From the NCBI RefSeq assembly GCF_000026945.1, contig NC_012862.1, positions 496,001-560,000 of the forward strand: DNA of 64,000 nt, written 5' to 3'. Below the pieces are notes generated by a model. The model saw nothing but the letters and a program-made list of their open reading frames with translations. It was not told where the DNA came from and did no database searches. The stretch's first letter is position 1; each line of letters opens with the position of its first letter. Shown here one piece after another: positions 55,874 to 64,000 of the stretch. This stretch comes from Candida dubliniensis CD36. Lineage: Eukaryota; Ascomycota; Pichiomycetes; Serinales; Debaryomycetaceae. The translations under genes were made by a program, and so were the position numbers.

Positions 55874-56468
55874 TGTGTCTTGGATTTTTTTATTTCTTGT
55901 AAGTTTGTTTGTAAAATCATTAAATATAATATTTAATTTATTCGATTAATAGGGAGGTTTTAAATTGATCAGCCGTATTTGTAATATAGCAACTATATGG
56001 TTTGAACTATTATAGTATTGTTCATATGGTAGCGCGCAGGGGGGGTTTTAAGAGGGGTGTTAAACTCTCGTTTTATTAATATATTGAATATAAGAATAAG
56101 AATAAGAATAAGATTTGGAAGTTGAAGGAGGTAGATATATATATAAATATAGTAATTCTAATAACAAAATATAAAATTAATTCTAATAAATAAATAAATA
56201 AATAAAAAAAGAAATAAAGAAATAAAGAAATCAATTTGGTAAGTTTATTATTCAAAATAAAACCGGCAAAACAATATATCAAATGTAATCTAATTAAACC
56301 AATAATCAAATTAGAAACTCTTTGAAATTGAAATTGAAATTGAAATTGTAATTGACTTAATTGACTTAATTGTTTTGAGTAGTCAAAAACATATCCAATA
56401 TAAACAAAAAAAAAAAAAAAACCTCCTCCCGTCCTCCCTCCCTCTCTTTCTCCTCTCTTGTTGATTCA
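55874..56468. other. intergenic between convergent ILV2 and hypothetical gene
   Basis: A 595-bp convergent gap. It contains a GC-rich pocket GTAGCGCGCAGGGGGGG around 56028-56045, (AATA)n near 56188-56203, AGAAATAA repeats near 56209-56230, TTGAAATTGAAATTGAAATT near 56324-56349 and an A18 run near 56407-56425. No gene seen. Confidence 0.6.
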
Positions 56469-56954
56469 TTATTGATATTTTAAATTTAAATCATTTATAT
56501 AATCTAAAATAATAATTGGTGAACTAGTTATAGGTTCAGAATATTGATTTTCTATAGTTAAATTAGCAGTATGATTTGATTTATTAGTAGGTAAGAAATT
56601 ATGAAATATTAATGATTTATGAATACAAATTTGATTAATATGATTAGTAATCTCTTCTTTTTGTTTGTTAGTATTATCTTTATGATTATTTTCTTCTTCT
56701 TCCACCACCACCACCACCTCCTCCTTCACCTTCTCCTCTTCCTCCTCCTCCTCGTCTACTTCATCTTCCGAATCAGATGGTAATATATCATGTAACATTG
56801 TTTTCTTAATAACCAAATTTGGTTCTTCATTATTATTGATTACTTGTGATTTCTTGAAAATCTTAGTATAGGCTCGTTTAAAAGTTTTCGATAATGGTGA
56901 TTTATTAGTAAATGATAAAGTTTTGAATTTTCTATTATCACTACTATTTATAGT

Positions 56955-56985
<31 letters not shown>

Positions 56986-57389
56986 AGGAAACTTGAATTT
57001 GAAGATGGAGAAATATTATTAAAATATTTAATCGTAGGAGTAATTATTGTACTTGAATCATCTAAAAATCCCTCATCATTGGTGTTGTTGTTGTTATTAT
57101 TATTATTATTGTCTCGAATGAATAGTTTTGATAATCGATGACCGCTGTTATTCCTACCATGTTTAATTGTTGATGAATCAGTATCATTTGAAGGGATGTT
57201 GAATGATTTATTAATTGAATTATTAGCAGTAGAGGTAGTAATGGCATTAGATTGTTGATTCGGTTGAGTTGGTCGTTTAGTTCTACGGAATGAACCTAAA
57301 GAAAATCGTTTTTTCGAATTAAATGTAGATGTTGGTGGTGGTGGTGGTGGTGGTGGTGATGATGATGTTGATGAATTAGGCAATTGCAT
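56469..57389 (-). CDS. hypothetical disordered protein, 306 aa
   Basis: The frame is uninterrupted and begins with a Ser/Pro stretch (PPPPPPPP near residue 12). A basic patch RFSLGSFRRTKRPTQ and a later KHGRNNSGHRLSKLF are recognisable, followed by Asn runs of 9-10 residues, a positive region KTFKRAYTKIFKK, then a Glu-rich block (DEVDEEEEEEEKVKEE) and a more ordered end LEN-type QYSEPITSSPIIILDYIND. I do not recognise a family. Absence of frameshifts despite many repeats argues for a real gene. The RxxS motifs might be kinase sites. It diverges from KRI1 with 1.1 kb between. Confidence 0.65.
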
Positions 57390-58525
57390 TACTAATCAAT
57401 GAATCATTTGTAGTTGTAAGGTATTTATTAAAAACCTTTTTCTAGGTAAGGTTATTCAATTAATACTTGTAGTAGAAGAAAAGAAAAGAACAGAAAAGAA
57501 AGTGAAGATTTGTTATTTTAAATTTACAATTAAATAAATACAAAACCATACAATAACAATAACAATGACTATTATATATTATATTATTGGAAATGGATTA
57601 TTATTAATATGAAAGAAGGAATAAAGTAACGTAAATTGTAAATACAACAACAACAACAACAACAACAATTTACTATAAACAACTAAAAAAGACCACACGC
57701 GGTCAATCGGCTAATTTTCTCACTGCAACATTCTTTATATTACTTCCCCCTACCCCCCCCCCCCACCATCCTACCCTCTTCTAATAATTCATTGAATAAA
57801 ACCATGGGAATGTGGATTTGATGATATGGTGTTTCCATTCTTAAACAATATGACTGATAACTGACATCTATTAGTTCACCTTTTGATATCTAAAGATTGG
57901 AATCATCTTTCAATCTTCATGTGATAAAGATTGAATCTTGGAGATCTATAAACAATTGGTAGCATTGTGTATTTTTGATATTGAGATTTGTTAACATTTC
58001 CCTCCTCCCACAAAAAAGTAGGTACCCAAGTTGATAATTGATTTTAGAAAAAGAAGCAAAGCTTAATATATATATATATGGCCAATATCAGGAGTAAACT
58101 AATTTTGGTAAAGAACAAAAGAGAAGATATTACAATGTCAAATGGGAAATATAAAATGGATAAAATTCTTCTTACCAAAGAGAAATGATGTGTGTACCAC
58201 ATGAAATACTTCTCAAGAAAATTGTTAGCCCAAACAGATAATTTAGGAAATATTTACTACCTATAATAATGATATATATATATCCATATTTCCCATTAAT
58301 ATGACCAGAATGAAGTTTTCCCGTTTGAGTTTAGTTGAATTAATAATTTGCAATCTTTCTCATCATCATCATCATCATCATCATCATATGCCTGTATATA
58401 AGCAATAAATATTTGTATGTTAGAAAGAAAGAAAGAAAGAGAGAGAGAAAAAAAAATATATATATAGAAACGCATCTCATCGGATCTTCTTAATCACAAC
58501 AAAATCTCTTTATACTTAACAATCA
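57390..58525. other. divergent promoter region hypothetical gene / KRI1
   Basis: A 1.1-kb gap. It contains CAA repeats (CAACAACAACAACAACAACA) near 57648-57667, a 12-C run at 57753-57764, ATATATATAT near 58067 and 58272, a (CAT)n run at 58360-58388, GAAA repeats near 58427-58442, and a PAC-like element near the KRI1 start (own entry). Confidence 0.6.
58476..58482 (-). promoter_or_regulatory. PAC-like element (CGATGAG) upstream of KRI1
   Basis: CTCATCG on the plus strand is CGATGAG on the minus strand, 44 bp before the KRI1 ATG. This is the core of the PAC motif of ribosome-biogenesis genes, and UTP4 in the same window has a similar one. Confidence 0.6.
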
Positions 58526-60529
58526 ATGGCTAGAAAGAAATCAGCTGCTAAAAAGGCAAGAGAAGCCGCTGCCGCTGCTGCTACTGCTACTGCTACTGCT
58601 ACTGCTGCTGTTGAAAGTAGCACCTCAGGAAATTCAAAATCATTGACTTCTAACAATGAACACGCCAAAGATATAAAAATTGAAAAACCATCATTACAAA
58701 AATTACCTCAAGATAAAAAAACTTTGTCTCCTTCTGATGATGATAAAGTTTCCGACTTTGATGCATACTCAACATCCTCATCATCATCAGAGGAAGAAGA
58801 TGAATTTGGTGATTTAATTACTGAAGATGTTGAAACTGGAATTAATCAAGTTTTACAAACCATTAAAACTAATCCATCAAAATTATTAGATCCCAATGTA
58901 AAATTTTTTGAAGATCCCGAACTGATTGAATATAATGAAACGACAAAGAAACATAAACCATTATATATAAGTGATTATAATCGTATGCAATTATTAGACC
59001 AAGCAAAGGGCAAACAAACCAATGAACAAGAAGAAGAAGAAGAAGGGACTGGTTCTTTTGATGATCAAAAAACTATTGATGGACAAAAATCATTTGTTAC
59101 GGTTCAAAAAGAAGAAAAAGATCAACTTTTAGCAGAAATTAAAAAAGCATTTGATGAAGATATTGAAGATGATAGTGATGAAGAAAAGAAAGAGGAGAAA
59201 GAGCAGGATGATGACTTTTTCCGTAAAAAAGATGAGAAACAATTTAAAAATGAAGCTGAAGACAAAGACAATATCATTGGTGGATCAAATTTACCTGATC
59301 CAAATCAAGATCAACAAGGATTTTTAAATGCTTTTCTTGATCTGAAAGCTTGGATACCTAAAAAGGGAGATAAAATAATTAATTTAGATAAAATTGATCA
59401 AACTTATGAAGAAGAATTTGATGAAGCAGTTGAAAAATTTGAAAATGCTTATAATTTCCGTTATGAAGATCCTAATGGAGGATCAGAAATTATTAGTTAT
59501 GCTCGTAATCAAGCTACATTAAGACGACTGAAAACTAATCTGCGTAAACGACAACGTGAAAAACGTCAAGAATTAAAACGTCAAGAAGATGAAATTATTC
59601 AAGATTTATTGAAGAAAAAAAAAACTGCTAAAATTAATAAAGTAGTGGATCGATTAAGTAAAATTAAACAAGCCATTGGTGGTGACCCTAATAATAATAA
59701 TAATAGTGTTGTTGATGATGAAACTATTGAAAGAGTTTTTGGAGATTCTTTATTAAATGATGATTTTGATGATGCTGATTGGGATAATAAAATGGCAGAA
59801 ATATTTAATGAACAATATTATGAAGCTGAATTGGAAAAACCAACTTGGGATGATGATGATGATGAAATTATGGGTGGTGATATAAATAGTGATGAAGAAC
59901 AGGAACAGGAACAGGAAGAAGAAGAAGGAGAAGTTGCATCTAATTCTGAATCTGAATCTGAATCTGAAGAACCACCAAATAAAAAATCAAAGAAAGATTT
60001 ACTTAAAGCTAAAAAATCTATTAAAAAAGAAAAACAATCACTTAAAGAAAAAGCTCAAGCAATAGTAGAAGCTAATACATTAAAATTGATGGATGAAATT
60101 GAAGAAGAAAGAGGACGTCAACGAGAAAATGATGGTCATGAAAAAGAAATTAAATTTAAATATCGTGAAGTATCACCAGAAACTTTTGGTTTAACTACTA
60201 GAGATATTATATTAGCTGATGATAAACAATTAAATAATTTCATTAGTATTAAAAAATTTGCTCCTTATCGTCCTAAAGAATTAAGATTAAAAGATAAACG
60301 GAAATATACTAAAAAGAAACATTTACAAGAATGGAAAAAGGAAACATTTAAAAATTTGAAATTACCTAAAGAAATTGAACAAAGTGGAGCAGGTGGTGAT
60401 AATGATAATGATGATGATAATGATATTTGGATTCCTAATGAAGATGTATCTAATAACTATTATAAAAATGATAACAAGAAGCAAAAGAAGAATAAGAAGA
60501 AGCATGATAAACTGAGGAAACAAAGATGA
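58526..60529 (+). CDS. KRI1: Kri1, 90S/40S ribosome biogenesis factor
   Basis: The protein has 667 aa. It begins MARKKSAAKKAREAAAAAAT, an Ala/Thr run, then an acidic Ser/Glu block. Family motifs follow: FLNAFLDLKAWIPK, ENAYNFRYEDPNGGSEIISYARNQATLRRLKTNLRKRQREKR (quoted in part FRYEDPNGGSEIISYAR), ETFGLTTRDIILADDKQLN, FAPYRPKELRLKDKRKYTKK, with a Lys-rich end. Kri1 is a nucleolar protein needed for 18S rRNA maturation and binds Krr1 and snR30 in yeast. The charged repeats explain the 76 or more residues above the 591 of S. cerevisiae. A PAC-like element sits just upstream. It is convergent with the sulfatase gene, 171 bp apart. Confidence 0.95.
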   Translation: MARKKSAAKKAREAAAAAATATATATAAVESSTSGNSKSLTSNNEHAKDIKIEKPSLQKLPQDKKTLSPSDDDKVSDFDAYSTSSSSSEEEDEFGDLITEDVETGINQVLQTIKTNPSKLLDPNVKFFEDPELIEYNETTKKHKPLYISDYNRMQLLDQAKGKQTNEQEEEEEGTGSFDDQKTIDGQKSFVTVQKEEKDQLLAEIKKAFDEDIEDDSDEEKKEEKEQDDDFFRKKDEKQFKNEAEDKDNIIGGSNLPDPNQDQQGFLNAFLDLKAWIPKKGDKIINLDKIDQTYEEEFDEAVEKFENAYNFRYEDPNGGSEIISYARNQATLRRLKTNLRKRQREKRQELKRQEDEIIQDLLKKKKTAKINKVVDRLSKIKQAIGGDPNNNNNSVVDDETIERVFGDSLLNDDFDDADWDNKMAEIFNEQYYEAELEKPTWDDDDDEIMGGDINSDEEQEQEQEEEEGEVASNSESESESEEPPNKKSKKDLLKAKKSIKKEKQSLKEKAQAIVEANTLKLMDEIEEERGRQRENDGHEKEIKFKYREVSPETFGLTTRDIILADDKQLNNFISIKKFAPYRPKELRLKDKRKYTKKKHLQEWKKETFKNLKLPKEIEQSGAGGDNDNDDDNDIWIPNEDVSNNYYKNDNKKQKKNKKKHDKLRKQR

Positions 60530-60700
60530 GGATGAATTGAAATCATCATCAAAATAAATAGAACATTTACTTAAATGAGTAATATAGTACATTATATATT
60601 ACTAGTAGTATAAATAACGATAATAATAAGTTTAGTTTAATGAACCAACTTTTTGTAATCTTTATTTAGTTCCAATTTATAATATAAATTATTACTAACT

Positions 60701-62464
60701 TTAATTATTATCAAGAATGGTTCTATAAACAATTTCATTTAATTCACCATCAATTTTTTCTTTTTCAAATAAATCACTACCTAATTCAATTAAACCAGTT
60801 TCAGCAGCATAAATTGCCCAATGATCTAATAATTCATTTAAAATTTTTTTATATTGTGATAAATCACTTAAATCATTAATTTCACCAGGATCATCAATTA
60901 TATTAAATAATTGCCATTTTTCTGGTCCAAATGGTTTAGGAATAAAAATTGCTTTAAATGAACCTTTTCTAATTGCTTGTTGACCAAATAATTCCCAACC
61001 AGTTACAGTATTTTCATCATGAACTTGATTAGTTTTATTAATTAAATAATTAACCCATGATTTACCTCTTGGTTTAACAACTTTCCGATTTTTATAAATT
61101 TCTCCTGGATGTTGAATATTAGCTAATTGTAAAATTGTTGGTAAAATATCCATTACCGTTGTAAATTCTTTCAAAATTCTCCCACCACCATTACCATTAC
61201 CACTACCACCACCACTATTACCACTGGTACTATTAGAAGATGTTAAATTTGGATAATGAATTATTAATGGACATACAATTGCTCCTTCAGTTGACCACAT
61301 TTTATACATTGCATGAGGAGCAGTTGCTGCTTGAGCCCATTGATCACCATAATAAGTAAATGAATTTTTATTACCAATATTAGATAAACTATTATCATAA
61401 TATTGATTTATAAATTTATTAATTCTTTGATTTGTTAAAGGTAATGATTCCATTAACATACCTTCAGCTCCATTATCAGACATAAATAAAATAAATGTAT
61501 TATTAAATTGATTAATTGATTTTAAATAATTAATTAATCGACCAATATTTTCATCTAAAATTTCAACCATAGCAGCATAAGTTTGCATGATTTTAATTTC
61601 TTTAGATTTTTCTAATAAAGTTAATTCATCCCAAGTTTTTCGAATAGTTTTAATAGGATGAGGAATTATTTTTTCATCAATTAAACCTAATTTTATAGCT
61701 GATTTTAATCTTGAACGACGTAATTCTTCAGGTCCATTATTATAAATTCCATCATATTTAGAAATTTTATCTTGAGGAGCTTGATAAGGCCAATGTGGTG
61801 CAGTATAAGTAATCATACCGAAAAATGGTTTATTTTCAATTGGTGATTGTTTAATAAATTCAATAGCTTTATCAGTGAAATAATTTGTTGAATAAAAATC
61901 ATCAGGTAATTCTATTTCAGGATTTAATAATTCTTTATCATCTTCAACATAAATTGCTGGTAAAAAAGGAATTTGATCACCTTTTTCATCTCTAGTAATA
62001 TATTTATAATGATTTCCTGCTCCAGGTAATAATGTAAAACTTTTATTAAACCCTCTTTTATTAGGCCAATAAGGTTTTTTCAAACCTAAATGCCATTTCC
62101 CCGATATAAATGTATGATAACCATTATCTTGTAAAATTTCTGGTAAAGCAACAACTTTATCATTTAAATAACCTTCATAACCAGGTTGATTGTTAAATTT
62201 TTCAGGATGACGTTGAGCAAATTCTGCCATTTGTCCTAATCCAGCAATATGATTATCAGTACCACTTAATAACATTGATCTTGTTGGAGAACAAGCAGAA
62301 GCAGTATGAAAATCAGTTAATCGAATTCCATTAGGTCCAGTAGCTAATTTATTTAAATTAGGGGTATGAATTTCTCCTCCAAATGGTGATAAATCAGTAA
62401 ATCCTAAATCATCAGCAACAATTATTAAAAAATTGGGTTGTTTAGGTGAAGAAGTTATTGTCAT
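60701..62464 (-). CDS. arylsulfatase (type I, C-x-P-x-R), bacterial-type
   Basis: The protein has 587 aa from the ATG at 62464; the frame above it has only a TTG start. The alkaline-phosphatase-superfamily start PNFLIIVADDLGFTDLSPFG gives the metal-binding Asp pair. The sulfatase signature SACSPTRSMLLSG has Cys in C-x-P-x-R, the residue made into formylglycine. Other parts are GKWHLGLKKPYWP, LLPGAGNHY and FMSDNGAEG. No signal peptide is seen, so it is probably cytosolic. Sulfatases of this kind release sulphate from aryl or alkyl sulphates. S. cerevisiae BDS1 is a related yeast sulfatase of bacterial origin. Whether Candida has the formylglycine-generating enzyme is not visible here. A Ser/Gly/Asn-rich insert lies near residue 420. 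Confidence 0.9.
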   Translation of the reverse strand: MTITSSPKQPNFLIIVADDLGFTDLSPFGGEIHTPNLNKLATGPNGIRLTDFHTASACSPTRSMLLSGTDNHIAGLGQMAEFAQRHPEKFNNQPGYEGYLNDKVVALPEILQDNGYHTFISGKWHLGLKKPYWPNKRGFNKSFTLLPGAGNHYKYITRDEKGDQIPFLPAIYVEDDKELLNPEIELPDDFYSTNYFTDKAIEFIKQSPIENKPFFGMITYTAPHWPYQAPQDKISKYDGIYNNGPEELRRSRLKSAIKLGLIDEKIIPHPIKTIRKTWDELTLLEKSKEIKIMQTYAAMVEILDENIGRLINYLKSINQFNNTFILFMSDNGAEGMLMESLPLTNQRINKFINQYYDNSLSNIGNKNSFTYYGDQWAQAATAPHAMYKMWSTEGAIVCPLIIHYPNLTSSNSTSGNSGGGSGNGNGGGRILKEFTTVMDILPTILQLANIQHPGEIYKNRKVVKPRGKSWVNYLINKTNQVHDENTVTGWELFGQQAIRKGSFKAIFIPKPFGPEKWQLFNIIDDPGEINDLSDLSQYKKILNELLDHWAIYAAETGLIELGSDLFEKEKIDGELNEIVYRTILDNN

Positions 62465-63289
62465 GATTGTGTAAAGTGGGGAGGGGGGGAAGGGGGTTGG
62501 TTGTGGTAAAGAAATCAAGAGACGTAATTAAAAAGTTGATGAGAATATCTCTCAAAGAAATAAGGAATCTATATATATATATATATATATATACTTACAT
62601 TATATGAAAGTATATGAACAATAACAATATATTATACTTTTGGATTAATTAATTGATTAATATTAAATCATTGCTTGCGTAATTATTGAATCATATTATG
62701 TGTAATTGATTTTATTGAATAATGTGGAGCCACAGTTTTTTTTTTTTTTTTTGCATCAATTTTTTTTTTTTTGATTCATTAATTCATTCATTCATTCATT
62801 CATTCACTCAACAACATTAATATTACTATTACTATTACTACTACTATTACTACTACTACTACTACTTATCAATGATATTTTAGGAATATTTGAGGCAAAA
62901 TTAATTCAAAATATTTATATTAATAACAAAACCACAAAATAAATTTATCTAATAACAACTGGAAATTAAGATCAATTTTGAATGTGGTGGGTGATGGACA
63001 ATGGGAGATTTTTTGGTTATCTCTCCCTATTATTATTATTATTATTATTATTATTATCATCACTAATAATATAACTAATCTCCTTTGTTTAGTTTAGTTT
63101 TGTTTTGTTTTGTTTTGTTTTGTTTATTGGCAATGATAGTGGGAGTGGGTGGAGGGGTTACAACTACTTCTATTGTAATTAACAAAAAAAAAAAAAAAAA
63201 ATCATCCAATATATTTACTTATTTCTCCTAGAATGGTATATATATATATGTATATGTATACACCAAAAGTTAGATACCACTTTATATTT
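62465..63289. other. intergenic, sulfatase promoter and ALR1 3' end
   Basis: An 825-bp gap. It contains a G-rich leader, (TA)n at about 62568-62592, T-runs at 62736 and 62760, ATTC repeats near 62784-62806, (CTA)n/TTACTA repeats near 62821-62866, (TTA)n at about 63029-63057, GTTTT repeats near 63090-63124 and an A18 run near 63184-63201. No gene supported. Confidence 0.6.
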
Positions 63290-64000
63290 TTATTCATATT
63301 TATTGGGGAAACTAATAATTGATTTATTAGCACCAACACCAACACCTGCACCACCATTGCCATTACCATTACCATTACCACCTCGAGCATTACCATGTTT
63401 TCTTAAACCTAAACTTCTAATTGATCTTCTTGAAGAATGATTAAAAATTGGTCGATTAATTTTTTTTTGTCCTTCAATTGAATTATTTAATTTTTTTAAC
63501 CACCATTGAGCGAAAATAAATGATCCAATAATTATAAAAATTAATACACCAACAATTCCGAAAAACCAACCTAAATTATTCCCACCTTCACCAGGAACTC
63601 TTACATTCATTCCAAATAATCCTGTAACTAAATTTAATGGAACTAACATTGTTCCAATTAAAGTAATTTTAGAAAACATTTCGGTAATTTTATTATTAGA
63701 ATTAAATGATTCAACTTGTAATTGAGCTAAATAATTTGAATGAGATCGACTAAAAATTTTTTCATAAGCTAATAAATTTTGAAACATGGTAATTATATGA
63801 TCTTGAATATCACCTAAATATAATGCAATATCTGCTCTTGGACGAGCATCAGGAATAAGTAAAGATTTCCCAGTACCAAGAGGAAAATCTTTTGGTTGTT
63901 GTGGTGGTGAAGGTGAATTGGTATTATTATTATTATTATTATTGCCACCAACTGGATTAAGATTAGGATTAGGATTAGGATTAGGACCAAAATTGACTCC
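63290..64000 (-). CDS. ALR1: CorA-family magnesium transporter Alr1, C-terminal part
   Basis: The frame is open to the window edge, so about 236 C-terminal residues are here. The CorA/Alr/Mnr2 signature YGMN appears as LFGMNV in VPLNLVTGLFGMNVRVPGEG, between a first membrane helix (ITLIGTMLVPLNLVTGLF) and a second (GWFFGIVGVLIFIIIGSFIF). Upstream is the conserved helix RADIALYLGDIQDHIITMFQ, preceded by Asn/Pro and Gln repeats encoded by GGATTA hexamers near 63960-63985. The tail is short and Arg-rich (SSRRSIRSLGLRKHG). Alr1 imports Mg2+ at the plasma membrane; Mnr2 is the vacuolar paralogue. I recall ALR1 at this position on C. albicans chromosome 3, but the N-terminal half is not in the window, so Mnr2 is not excluded. 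Confidence 0.8.
   Translation of the reverse strand, partial: GVNFGPNPNPNPNLNPVGGNNNNNNNTNSPSPPQQPKDFPLGTGKSLLIPDARPRADIALYLGDIQDHIITMFQNLLAYEKIFSRSHSNYLAQLQVESFNSNNKITEMFSKITLIGTMLVPLNLVTGLFGMNVRVPGEGGNNLGWFFGIVGVLIFIIIGSFIFAQWWLKKLNNSIEGQKKINRPIFNHSSRRSIRSLGLRKHGNARGGNGNGNGNGGAGVGVGANKSIISFPNKYE

Noticed and set aside
62465..62518. Extension of the arylsulfatase with a possible leader
   Set aside because: Only a TTG start, and the residues are Pro-rich, not a signal peptide.
63957..63985. GGATTA/TTAGGA hexamer repeats resembling telomere repeats
   Set aside because: They lie in frame inside ALR1 and encode an Asn-Pro run; not telomeric.

Overview
The window is yeast nuclear DNA from the CUG-Ser clade, very close to Candida albicans. 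The evidence is AT-rich DNA, long homopolymer and dinucleotide tracts, few introns (with GTATGT/GTATGA donors and TACTAAC branch points), a complex I subunit gene, and a gene order matching my recollection of C. albicans chromosome 3 (STE50, RPL12, UTP4, ERG6, LAP41, CAP1, GPA2, CTK1, GFA1, FGR23, MEP1, ILV2, ALR1). Erg6, Gfa1, Cap1 and Mep1 here differ slightly in length or sequence from the C. albicans proteins I remember, so C. dubliniensis is a good guess. This is recollection, not a search. Leucine is written almost only as TTA/TTG. CTG codons in the Ser-rich FGR23-like protein often sit beside Ser codons, so they should be read as serine.

Layout. 0-7 kb: end of a Sec23/Nel1-like gene, a DUF1749 hydrolase, STE50, RPL12 with a perfect 18-bp Tbf1-type palindrome, and a spliced acyl-CoA-binding membrane protein. 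7-16 kb: UTP4, a cytosolic GH76-like protein, ERG6, and TIF3 (eIF4B), which has two introns and a 4-nt first exon. 16-24 kb: vacuolar aminopeptidase LAP41/APE1, DYS1, complex I NDUFA12, an unlabelled 58-aa coiled-coil ORF, and spliced MAK10 (NatC). 24-37 kb: CAP1 with AP-1-type sites in its own promoter, condensin YCG1, GPA2, a small Cys-containing secreted protein and CTK1. 38-50 kb: a DUF1748 micro-protein, GFA1, a coding-looking relic, a DUF155/Mrx10-like mitochondrial protein and the FGR23-like GPI wall protein. 51-64 kb: MEP1, ILV2 with Gcn4- and Cbf1-type sites, a disordered hypothetical protein, KRI1, a bacterial-type arylsulfatase and the C-terminal part of ALR1.

The genes are individually transcribed, not operons. 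Themes that recur are translation and ribosome assembly (RPL12, UTP4, TIF3, DYS1, KRI1), signalling linked to filamentation or stress (STE50, GPA2, CAP1, MEP1, FGR23), and antifungal-relevant metabolism (ERG6, GFA1, ILV2). I found no tRNA, rRNA, intact transposon, CRISPR array or centromere signature. The window looks like ordinary yeast chromosome. What deserves a second look is mini-exon splicing, small unlabelled ORFs, promoter motifs, a possible alternative Ape1 start and the sulfatase.
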